Source: Actinomycetota bacterium (GTDB taxonomy: Bacteria; Actinomycetota; Geothermincolia; Geothermincolales; RBG-13-55-18). Taken from it: DNA of 64,000 nt. Under the pieces are notes generated by a model, which saw only the letters and a list, made by a program, of their open reading frames with translations, searched no databases and was not told the DNA's origin. Each line of letters opens with the position of its first letter. The first letter of the stretch is position 1. This document shows positions 18,723 to 26,467 of the stretch, one piece after another. The DNA lies in the NCBI GenBank assembly GCA_014360655.1, contig JACIXC010000004.1, positions 62,001 through 126,000 of the forward strand, in the 5' to 3' direction. The position numbers and the translations under genes were made by a program.

Positions 18723-18754
18723 ATATGACATAAAGGAGATATGACATAAAGGAG
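18723..18754 (+). repeat. Perfect 16-bp tandem duplication carrying the ribosome-binding site
   Basis: The unit atatgacataaaggag occurs twice in direct succession (18723-18738, 18739-18754). Each copy contains a minimal ATG-ACA-TAA frame and an AAAGGAG Shine-Dalgarno; only the second serves ATG 18760 with correct spacing. Confidence 0.9.
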
Positions 18755-18759
18755 TGAGC

Positions 18760-19746
18760 ATGGACGGGTACGCGGTGGAAGTGGAGGGCCTGGTGAAGAA
18801 GTTCGATGAGCTGGTCGCGGTGGACGGCGTCTCCTTCACCGTGGACCGCGGCGAGGTCTTCGGTTTCCTCGGCCCCAACGGGGCGGGGAAGACAACCACC
18901 ATCAACATGCTCTGCACCCTGCTGGCCCCCACGGCGGGCACAGCCCGGGTCAACGGGTACGATGTCCGGACCCACAGGAGCGAGGTGCGCCAGTCCATCG
19001 GCCTGGTCTTCCAGGACCCCAGCCTGGACGAGCGCCTAACCGCCAACGAGAACCTGGACTTCCACGCCGTCATCTACGCTGTCCCGGCCTCCGAGAGGGA
19101 TAGGCGCAAGCGGGAGCTCCTGGAGATGGTGGACCTGCTGGACCGCGCGGACGACCTGGTGATCACATTCTCCGGGGGCATGAAGAGGAGGCTGGAGATC
19201 GCCCGAGGTCTCCTGCATCACCCCAAGGTCCTCTTCCTCGACGAGCCCACCATAGGCCTGGACCCCCAGACCCGCAAGTATATCTGGGAATACATAGATG
19301 GCCTCAAGAAGAGGGAGGACACCACCATCTTCCTCACCACCCACTACATGGAGGAGGCCGAACACTGCGACCGCATCGCCATCATAGACCACGGGAAGAT
19401 CATCGCCATGGACACCTCGGAGAACCTCAAGAACATGGTGGGCGGCGACGTGATACGCATGAAGACCGCCGACGACGCGCGGGCCGAGGAGGAGCTGAAG
19501 CGGAAATACGACATCAACATCCTGGAGGACCGCGACTGCCTCTGCTTCGAGGTGGACCGCGGCGAGGAGTTCATCCCCCGGTTGATCCGCGACTTCGGGG
19601 TCGCCATCCAGTCCATCAGCCTGCACCGCCCCACGCTGGACGACGTGTTCCTCAAGCTCACCGGCAGGGAGATCCGTGAGGAAGGGGCGGACGAACTCGA
19701 GATCATGCGCAGGACGGTGCAAGTGCGGCCCCCCTTCGCCAGGTAG
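18760..19746 (+). CDS. ABC exporter ATP-binding protein (DrrA-like)
   Basis: A 328-residue ABC ATPase. Start ATG 18760 follows AAAGGAG by five bases; the in-frame GTG at 18754 lies inside that site. Walker A GPNGAGKTTT is at about residues 38-47, the signature is FSGGMKRRLEIARG, and Walker B VLFLDEPTIGLDPQ ends the core. The C-terminal extension of about 90 residues (ending in HRPTLDDVFLKLTGREIR) is the domain seen in daunorubicin-resistance-type exporters. With the permease 68 bp downstream it should form a homodimeric ABC-2 export system, probably under the MarR regulator. The substrate is unknown. Confidence 0.95.
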   Translation: MDGYAVEVEGLVKKFDELVAVDGVSFTVDRGEVFGFLGPNGAGKTTTINMLCTLLAPTAGTARVNGYDVRTHRSEVRQSIGLVFQDPSLDERLTANENLDFHAVIYAVPASERDRRKRELLEMVDLLDRADDLVITFSGGMKRRLEIARGLLHHPKVLFLDEPTIGLDPQTRKYIWEYIDGLKKREDTTIFLTTHYMEEAEHCDRIAIIDHGKIIAMDTSENLKNMVGGDVIRMKTADDARAEEELKRKYDINILEDRDCLCFEVDRGEEFIPRLIRDFGVAIQSISLHRPTLDDVFLKLTGREIREEGADELEIMRRTVQVRPPFAR

Positions 19747-19813
19747 GCGCGGGAGAAAGGTCGCGGACGGGGAAAGGCTTGAGAGACGAGGCGAGATCGG
19801 AGGAGTAAACGAT

Positions 19814-20809
19814 ATGGGCGCGCTGGAAGAAAAAGTGGTAGACCAAGCCCAGGGGGAGGAAAGGACGGTTCGCCGTCGCGGCTCGTCTTCCCTGGAAAGA
19901 AGCATGCGGGGCGTGTATATCATATGGCTGCGCGAGTTCAAGCGTTTCTGGAGGGACAAGCCGCGCCGCATAGGGGGTTTCGCCCAGCCCATCATCTACC
20001 TGGGGCTGCTGGGCGTGGGCATGCAGAGCGCCTTCAAGGTGTTCGGCGGGGGGGACGTCCCCTACATCAAGTTCATGTTCCCCGGCATCGTCGGCCTGAC
20101 GGTGCTCTTCACCGCGGTCTTCTCCGCCATTTCCATTATCTGGGACAGGGAGTTCGGGTTCCTCAAGGAGGTGCTGGTCTCCCCCGTCCCCCGTTCCTCC
20201 GTGGCCCTGGGAAAGATAATCGGCGGCTCCACCACCGCTCTCATGCAGGCGGCCATCTTCCTGGCGCTGGCCTTCACTCCCTGGGTCTACGGGTTCAGCC
20301 TCTCCACCCTGTGGAAGGTGCTGGCGGTGCTGCCACTGATCATCCTCATGGCCATGAGCCTGACCTCGCTGGGGGTGGCGGTGGCGGCCCGCATGACCTC
20401 CATGGAGGGCTTCCCGATGGTGATGAACTTCCTCCTCATGCCGCTCTTCTTCCTTTCCGGCGCCTTCTTCCCCCTGCAGGGGCTGCCGGGATGGATGGAT
20501 TTCCTCACCAAGATAGACCCCCTCACCTACGGGGTGGACGCCCTGCGGGGCATCATGCTGCGCGGTCTCGACATGGGACAGGGGGCATCCTCCGCCCTCT
20601 CGCAGTTCGCGGTGTGGTTCAAGGACCCCCAGATCTACCAGATAGGGATGGGCAAGGGGTACCCGGATCCCGCCGCCCTCTCCGCCATGACCCAGCGGGC
20701 CGCCCTCCCCGGGCAGGCCCATCCGCTGTGGCTGGACATCGTGATCATGACGGGGTTCGGGGTGTTCCTCTTCGCCCTGGCCCTCTGGCAGTTCAGCCGC
20801 GCCGAGTAA
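19814..20809 (+). CDS. ABC-2 type exporter permease (DrrB-like)
   Basis: A 331-residue integral membrane protein with about six hydrophobic segments, typical of the ABC-2 permease family. ATG 19814 was chosen because GGAGGAG lies eight bases upstream; the longer frame from 19676 overlaps the ATPase gene. Recognisable regions are the amphipathic N-terminal helix (WLREFKRFWRDKPRR), FPGIVGLTVLF, EVLVSPVPRSSVALGK and the C-terminal LFALALWQFSR. A loop of about 60 residues near positions 235-300 is longer than usual between the last membrane helices and probably faces outside. It works with the preceding ATPase. Confidence 0.93.
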   Translation: MGALEEKVVDQAQGEERTVRRRGSSSLERSMRGVYIIWLREFKRFWRDKPRRIGGFAQPIIYLGLLGVGMQSAFKVFGGGDVPYIKFMFPGIVGLTVLFTAVFSAISIIWDREFGFLKEVLVSPVPRSSVALGKIIGGSTTALMQAAIFLALAFTPWVYGFSLSTLWKVLAVLPLIILMAMSLTSLGVAVAARMTSMEGFPMVMNFLLMPLFFLSGAFFPLQGLPGWMDFLTKIDPLTYGVDALRGIMLRGLDMGQGASSALSQFAVWFKDPQIYQIGMGKGYPDPAALSAMTQRAALPGQAHPLWLDIVIMTGFGVFLFALALWQFSRAE

Positions 20810-20885
20810 CGTAAGAAGCGCCGGCACTTCTGATTTAGATCATATCCCCTGGTTATTTTCCGCACTAAAGGGGCATCATGCTTAT

Positions 20886-20907
20886 AGTGCAGCGAAATCG
20901 CTGCACT
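20886..20907 (+). terminator. Hairpin after the ABC exporter operon
   Basis: AGTGCAGCGA and TCGCTGCACT pair perfectly around a two-base AA gap (effectively a smaller stem with a four- to six-base loop). It sits 77 bp after the permease stop. A second hairpin, CCCCCAT/ATGGGGG at 20990-21006, follows in the leader of the multicopper oxidase gene. Confidence 0.5.
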
Positions 20908-21093
20908 CTGGAAAATCGGGTTCTGCGGACTGCGCAAGCGAAAAGGCAGATGGTGAAGGTCAAAGATCGCCGCACGACATTCCGCTCGACCCCCATGAGA
21001 TGGGGGATGCATGACAATTGAAGAAGACGACATATCCACAAGCTGGAAAGTCGAGTCCGGTGAACTGCGCAAAGGAAAACGATGGAAATGAGG
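20908..21093 (+). repeat. Two diverged 51-bp repeats in the leader of the multicopper oxidase gene
   Basis: Copies at 20908-20959 and 21043-21093 share a pattern beginning ctggaaa-tcg-gt and continuing actgcgcaa, then gaaaa and gatgg. By eye roughly three quarters of positions agree. Between them lies the CCCCCAT/ATGGGGG hairpin. They lie in the 367-bp leader region before the oxidase. They do not match any riboswitch consensus I know. They could be a duplicated regulatory RNA element or the remains of a mobile repeat. Confidence 0.55.
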
Positions 21094-21176
21094 GAAGGAT
21101 CCACGGCATGGCGTCTTTCTTATCCGGTCGGGTGCCGATGCCTCTAGGATCGCGGGGACGGGAAGGGAAAGTGAGG

Positions 21177-24100
21177 ATGGGGGAAATGAAGAAATCCAAG
21201 CCTGGAGGGTCCATCGCCTTGGCAACGCTGTTGCTGGTCGCCTTCCTGGTGGCGGCCGGACCGTACAGCATGGTGACGACCGCGGTGGCGCAGGACAACG
21301 GCGATATCGAGCGCCCCACGGATACGAGGGTTACCCAGGAGGAGAGGCAGGCGGCGGCGGACAGGGCGATAGCGGCAGGCCTGGAGACGGGGCCGGAGTA
21401 CAGGGCGGCGGCCAATGGGAATACCATCGGTCCTGGTGATACGCCCGATTATTTCGGCATGCCCAATTACGCCAACAGCCCGTTCCCCGAGGTCTTTGCC
21501 GCGCCACATGAGCCCGCACCGCCCGTGACCTCCACCATCTTCTACTTCGCCGAGGGTACCTGCCGCCCCGGCTTCGACCCCTACATCAGCATACAGAACC
21601 CGGGCGGCACCGCCGCAGAGGTTACCATCACCTACATGAAGGGGGACGCCACCACGGCAGCCGAGACCCTAACCGTCCCCGCCAACTCCCGCGCCACCGT
21701 CCTGCCCCGCAACACCCTGGGGACCGGGGACGATCCCGCCCATGACTTCAGCGCCAGGGTGGAATGCACCAACGGCCAGCAGATCGTGGCCGAGCGCCCC
21801 ATGTACTTCAACTACATGGGGAAATGGACGGGCGGGCACGACGTGGTGGGAGCGATCGAAACCTCCACCGTCTTCTACTTCGCCGAGGGTACCTGCCGCC
21901 CCGGCTTCGACCCCTACATCAGCATACAGAACCCGGGCGGCACCGCCGCAGAGGTTGCCATCACCTACATGAAGGGGGACGCCACCACGGCAGCCGAGAC
22001 CCTAACCGTCCCCGCCAACTCCCGCGCCACCGTCCTGCCCCGCAACACCCTGGGGACCGGGGACGATCCCGCCCATGACTTCAGCGCCAGGGTGGAATGC
22101 ACCAACGGCCAGCAGATCGTGGCCGAGCGCCCCATGTACTTCAACTACATGGGGAAATGGACGGGCGGGCACGACGTGGTGGGAGCGATCGAAACCTCCA
22201 CCGTCTTCTACTTCGCCGAGGGTACCTGCCGCCCCGGCTTCGACCCCTACATCAGCATACAGAACCCGGGCGGCACCGCCGCAGAGGTTGCCATCACCTA
22301 CATGAAGGGGGACGCCACCACGGCAGCCGAGACCCTCACCGTCCCCGCCAACTCCCGCGCCACCGTCCTGCCCCGCAACACCCTGGGGACCGGGGACGAT
22401 CCCGCCCACGACTTCAGCGCCAGGGTGGAATGCACCAACGGCCAGCAGATCGTGGCCGAGCGCCCCATGTACTTCAACTACATGGGGAAATGGACGGGCG
22501 GGCACGACGTGGTGGGAGCGACGGCTCCGGCGGGCTCCTTCTACTTCGCCGAGGGTACCTGCCGCCCCGGCTTCGACCCCTACATCAGCATACAGAACCC
22601 GGGCGGCACCGCCGCAGAGGTTGCCATCACCTACATGAAGGGGGACGCCACCACGGCAGCCGAGACCCTCACCGTCCCCGCCAACTCCCGCGCCACCGTC
22701 CTGCCCCGCAACACCCTGGGGACCGGGGACGATCCCGCCCACGACTTCAGCGCCAGGGTGGAATGCACCAACGGCCAGCAGATCGTGGCCGAGCGCCCCA
22801 TGTACTTCAACTACATGGGGAAATGGACGGGCGGGCACGACGTGGTGGGTCTGCCGGTTTCCCCCGTCACCCTGCCCGCTTTGCGCGTTGTTCCGGGAAC
22901 CGGCATGAGGAAGTTCGTGGACACCCTCCCTGGTATGGGGGTTGTCAACGCCAACAACCTCGGACAGTACATACCCGTCGCCGTCCCGGACCAGAGTACC
23001 TACCCGGGCTCGGATTACTACGAGATCGAGCTCGGAGAATACATGGAACAGATGCACTCCGACCTGCCGCCGACAAAACTGCGGGGGTACAGGCAGGTGA
23101 ACACCGCCGATCCGACGGTGAGTGTGTTCAACTACCTGGGGCCCATGATCGTGGCTCAGAGGGACCGTCCCGTGCGAATAAAGTTCACCAACAAGCTCCC
23201 GACGGGAGCCGGCGGCGATCTCTTCCTACCGGTCGACACCACGATGATGGGGGCGGGCATGGGCCCGAAAATGACCATGCCCCATCACGTGATGCAGGTA
23301 GGGGGAGCTGGGACTACGGTTGAGGTCATGACCATGGATCCCCACACCTTCCAGGCAGGCATGCGGGTCATGTTCCAGGACTTCCAGCCCGCCGCCTATA
23401 ACGGGGTTTTCCCGGTCCTCTCCGAGGGCCTCGACGCCACGCACTTTCGGGTCACCCTAAACGTGGACCCTGGCGGGGACCCCACCGTTCTCGGCCGCAT
23501 AGCCGAGGTCTACACGCAGAACCGCGCGGCCGTGCACCTTCACGGCGGTTTCACCCCCTGGATAAGCGACGGCACGCCGCACCAGTGGATAACGCCCGCC
23601 GGTGAGATCACCAGTTACCCGGAGGGCGTAAGCGTCGTGAACGTCCCCGACATGCCTGACCCCGGGGACGGTTCCATGACCCTCTTCTATACCAACCAGC
23701 AGAGCGCCCGGCTGCAGTTCTATCACGATCATGCCTGGGGAATAACGCGCCTAAACGTCTACGCTGGAGAGGCCGCTCCCTACATCATCGAGGACCAGGT
23801 GGAAAAGGACCTCATCAATGGCACCAACCTGAGCGGTGCGAACCCCGGTCTGGCCAGGGTCATCCCCGCCGAACAGATCCCCCTCGTGATCCAGGACAAG
23901 ACCTTCGTGCCCGACGCGGAACAACTGGCGTGGCAGGACCCCACCTGGGACGAGTCCCGCTGGGGCGGCAAGGGCAACCTGTGGTTCCCGCACGTCTACA
24001 TGCCTAACCAGAACCCGGCTGACCCCGGGGGCTTCAACCAGTTTGCGCGTTGGCACTATGGACCGTGGTTCTGGCCTCCGACCAACAACATCAAGTACGG

Positions 24101-26051
24101 CCCTGTCCCCAATCCCTACTACGACCCTGTCAACGCGCCCTGGGAAAACGAGACCATCCCCGGGGTGCCCGATGTCTCCAGTGTCATGGAGGCCTTCATG
24201 GACACGCCGGTGGTCAACGGGACGGCCTATCCCACCGTTACACTGCAGCCGAAGGCGTACCGTTTCCGCATCCTCAGCGTCGCGGACGACCGCTTCTTCA
24301 ACCTGCAGCTCTACGAGGCAGACCCGTCGGTGGTAACGCCGGACGGGAGGACCGATACCGAGGTGAAGATGGTGCCGGCCGTGGCCACCGATGGGTACCC
24401 GGAAACCTGGCCCACGGACGGGAGGGAAGGCGGCGTTCCCGACCCCGCGACGGCCGGTCCCGACTGGATCCAGATCGGGACCGAGGGCGGTTTCCTGCCC
24501 GAGCCGGTGGTGATACCCGCCCAACCCATAGACTGGCAGACCGATCCCACGCTGTTCAACGTAGGCAACGTGACCTCCCACTCGCTGCTCCTGGCTCCGG
24601 CGGAGCGGGCCGACGTCATCGTGGACTTCTCGGCTTATGCCGGCAAGACCCTCATCCTCTACAACGACTCGCCGGCGCCTTTCCCGGCACGCGACCCGCG
24701 CTACGACTACTACACCGGCGCCCCGGATCTCACCGACACGGGCGGTGCGCCCGCGGTGATTCCCGGCTATGGACCCAACACCCGGACCATCATGCAGATA
24801 AAGGTGGCCGCGGCCCCCGGTGCCGCCCCTTACGACGTGGATGCGCTGAAGGCGGCCTGGGCCAAGACCGCCACCAGCCCGGGCGTCTTCGCGTCGTCCC
24901 AGGACCCCATCCTCGTGCCCAGCGCCGCCTACAACTCGGCCTACGATGCGAATTTCGCACGGGATCCATACGTAAGGATCTTCGAGTCCCAGAAGAGCTT
25001 CCGGACCATCTCCGGCGCGACGGTGACCATCCCCTTCCAGCACAAGGCCATCCAGGACGAGATGGGCGAAGCCTTCGACATGGAATACGGGCGCATGTCC
25101 GGGTTCCTGGGCCTGGAGCTTCCGAACACGGGGGCCCAGAACCAGAATTTCATCCTCTACCCGTTCATCTCGCCTCCCGTCGACATCACCATCGACAACA
25201 TTACGCCCTCCGAGCCCCTGCCCGGAGATGGGACCCAGATCTGGAAGATAACCCACAACGGGGTGGATACTCACCCGCTGCACTTTCATCTCTTTAACGT
25301 GCAGGTGATAAACCGGGTGGCCTGGGACAACATGGTGATGCCTCCGGATGCCAACGAGCTGGGCTGGAAAGAAACGGTAAGGGTCAACCCCCTGGAGGAC
25401 ATCATCGTAGCCCTGCGACCCTATGCTCCCACCGTCCCCTTCGCGGTGCCTGACAGCATCCGGCCCATCAACCCGGCTATGCCGCTGGGCGAGCCGCTGA
25501 TGCAGCCTCCGCCGCTCGGCGAGTGGGTCGAGCCGGGAGGCACGCCGACTATGGACGACGGCGTAGAGGGGCGGATCAACAACGTCCTGGTCAACTTCGG
25601 CTGGGAGTACATGATGCACTGCCACATCCTCTCACACGAGGAGATGGACATGATGCACGAGCTGTCCTTCACGCCCGCCCGTACCGCCCCGGCCGCGCCG
25701 GACGGCTTGGTTGCCGTGGCGGGCGCGGGACCACAGATAACCCTCACCTGGAACGACAATTCCGCCGACGAGATGTACTTCGTGATTCAGAGGACCACCG
25801 ACCCCATGACCGTCCCCTGGGAGACGGTCGCCAACGTGCTGACCTCGGACCGGCCGGGGACGAGCCCTCCGGCGGAGACCTACGTCGACACCACGGTCGC
25901 GGCGGGGACCACCTATTATTACCGTGTGATAGCAGCCAACGTCGTAGGCTACCTGCCACGGGTGCCGTATAGCGACCCGGAGGCCATAGGCTTCCCCACC
26001 GTGCGGGCGGATTCGACGCCCTCCGGCGTGGTCTCGGTCACGACTCCCTAG
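21177..26051 (+). CDS. Giant secreted multicopper oxidase with four tandem FAEG modules and a fibronectin III domain
   Basis: About 1624 residues. ATG 21177 or 21186 is preferred because the signal peptide (IALATLLLVAFLVAAGPYS) then lies at the N-terminus; the frame extends back to 21018. Four modules starting FYFAEGTCRPGF, 111 residues each and almost identical, occupy about residues 122-560. A three-cupredoxin multicopper oxidase follows with all copper motifs: HLHGG near 785, HDHAWG near 849, HPLHFH near 1365 and HCHILSHEEMDMM near 1480. A Met/His-containing insertion of about 60 residues (TMMGAGMGPKMTM, MPHHVMQ) precedes HLHGG. A fibronectin III-like domain ends the protein (about 1505-1605). 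Related enzymes (CotA, bilirubin oxidase) oxidise phenols, bilirubin or metals with oxygen; the substrate here is not known. Most similar multicopper oxidases are near 500-600 residues. Confidence 0.92.
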   Translation: MGEMKKSKPGGSIALATLLLVAFLVAAGPYSMVTTAVAQDNGDIERPTDTRVTQEERQAAADRAIAAGLETGPEYRAAANGNTIGPGDTPDYFGMPNYANSPFPEVFAAPHEPAPPVTSTIFYFAEGTCRPGFDPYISIQNPGGTAAEVTITYMKGDATTAAETLTVPANSRATVLPRNTLGTGDDPAHDFSARVECTNGQQIVAERPMYFNYMGKWTGGHDVVGAIETSTVFYFAEGTCRPGFDPYISIQNPGGTAAEVAITYMKGDATTAAETLTVPANSRATVLPRNTLGTGDDPAHDFSARVECTNGQQIVAERPMYFNYMGKWTGGHDVVGAIETSTVFYFAEGTCRPGFDPYISIQNPGGTAAEVAITYMKGDATTAAETLTVPANSRATVLPRNTLGTGDDPAHDFSARVECTNGQQIVAERPMYFNYMGKWTGGHDVVGATAPAGSFYFAEGTCRPGFDPYISIQNPGGTAAEVAITYMKGDATTAAETLTVPANSRATVLPRNTLGTGDDPAHDFSARVECTNGQQIVAERPMYFNYMGKWTGGHDVVGLPVSPVTLPALRVVPGTGMRKFVDTLPGMGVVNANNLGQYIPVAVPDQSTYPGSDYYEIELGEYMEQMHSDLPPTKLRGYRQVNTADPTVSVFNYLGPMIVAQRDRPVRIKFTNKLPTGAGGDLFLPVDTTMMGAGMGPKMTMPHHVMQVGGAGTTVEVMTMDPHTFQAGMRVMFQDFQPAAYNGVFPVLSEGLDATHFRVTLNVDPGGDPTVLGRIAEVYTQNRAAVHLHGGFTPWISDGTPHQWITPAGEITSYPEGVSVVNVPDMPDPGDGSMTLFYTNQQSARLQFYHDHAWGITRLNVYAGEAAPYIIEDQVEKDLINGTNLSGANPGLARVIPAEQIPLVIQDKTFVPDAEQLAWQDPTWDESRWGGKGNLWFPHVYMPNQNPADPGGFNQFARWHYGPWFWPPTNNIKYGPVPNPYYDPVNAPWENETIPGVPDVSSVMEAFMDTPVVNGTAYPTVTLQPKAYRFRILSVADDRFFNLQLYEADPSVVTPDGRTDTEVKMVPAVATDGYPETWPTDGREGGVPDPATAGPDWIQIGTEGGFLPEPVVIPAQPIDWQTDPTLFNVGNVTSHSLLLAPAERADVIVDFSAYAGKTLILYNDSPAPFPARDPRYDYYTGAPDLTDTGGAPAVIPGYGPNTRTIMQIKVAAAPGAAPYDVDALKAAWAKTATSPGVFASSQDPILVPSAAYNSAYDANFARDPYVRIFESQKSFRTISGATVTIPFQHKAIQDEMGEAFDMEYGRMSGFLGLELPNTGAQNQNFILYPFISPPVDITIDNITPSEPLPGDGTQIWKITHNGVDTHPLHFHLFNVQVINRVAWDNMVMPPDANELGWKETVRVNPLEDIIVALRPYAPTVPFAVPDSIRPINPAMPLGEPLMQPPPLGEWVEPGGTPTMDDGVEGRINNVLVNFGWEYMMHCHILSHEEMDMMHELSFTPARTAPAAPDGLVAVAGAGPQITLTWNDNSADEMYFVIQRTTDPMTVPWETVANVLTSDRPGTSPPAETYVDTTVAAGTTYYYRVIAANVVGYLPRVPYSDPEAIGFPTVRADSTPSGVVSVTTP
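21540..22856 (+). repeat. Four tandem 333-bp repeats inside the multicopper oxidase gene
   Basis: Units begin at 21540, 21873, 22206 and 22539, exactly 333 bp (111 codons) apart. Only a few bases differ. Copies 1 and 2 share ccctaaccg and cccatgac, while copies 3 and 4 share ccctcaccg and cccacgac, so the array looks like repeated recent duplication or conversion of pairs. Copy number may vary between strains or be mis-assembled from short reads. Confidence 0.95.
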
Positions 26052-26062
26052 GGCTAGGAACG

Positions 26063-26096
26063 AGCGGGGGAGGGGGAGATGCCCCCTTCCCCCGCT
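26063..26096 (+). terminator. Terminator hairpin after the multicopper oxidase
   Basis: AGCGGGGGAGGGGG pairs with CCCCCTTCCCCCGCT around a short agatg loop, 12 bp after the stop, and is followed by tgctttcc. The rest of the gap to 26467 has no gene; an AT-rich tataataatg near 26353 may be the -10 of the next gene. Confidence 0.75.
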
Positions 26097-26467
26097 TGCT
26101 TTCCGGAAGCGGAGGCGGGCTTTCCGAACCTTCCGCAAATGAAACGAAGCCCGTGTACTTGGCCCGCTGATGGGGGAGCTTGAGCCGGTTTTCGGAAAGT
26201 TGCGGGGATAAAAGTTGTGGGGACATATGAGCTTGCGGCCTTGTGCCGGGGCAACCCATCCGAACCGTCTCGCCTGCTTTACCCCGGCCCTCCCGCCCTC
26301 CTTTGTTTCCCGGGAGGACGTGGGAAGATGGATGAAAAATCGCGCTTGCGTTTATAATAATGACGGCTTCCAACGGCTAAGTCAGCAGCAAGCGATAAAA
26401 CCAGCGCGGCTTTGGGCGGAAGATTCAGCGGGATAAGGTCACGTCGGTCTCATGCGAGGAGGTCATG

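Noticed and set aside
20908-21093. Known riboswitch class in the oxidase leader
   Set aside because: I compared it from memory with cyclic-di-GMP, TPP, cobalamin, glycine and guanidine consensus features and saw no match. It is reported only as a repeat.
21540-22856. CRISPR-like array
   Set aside because: The units are 333 bp, adjoin without spacers and are in frame within one protein.
22002-23057. Minus-strand frame of 351 codons within the oxidase repeats
   Set aside because: It repeats only because the plus-strand repeats do; codon use and content do not support it.
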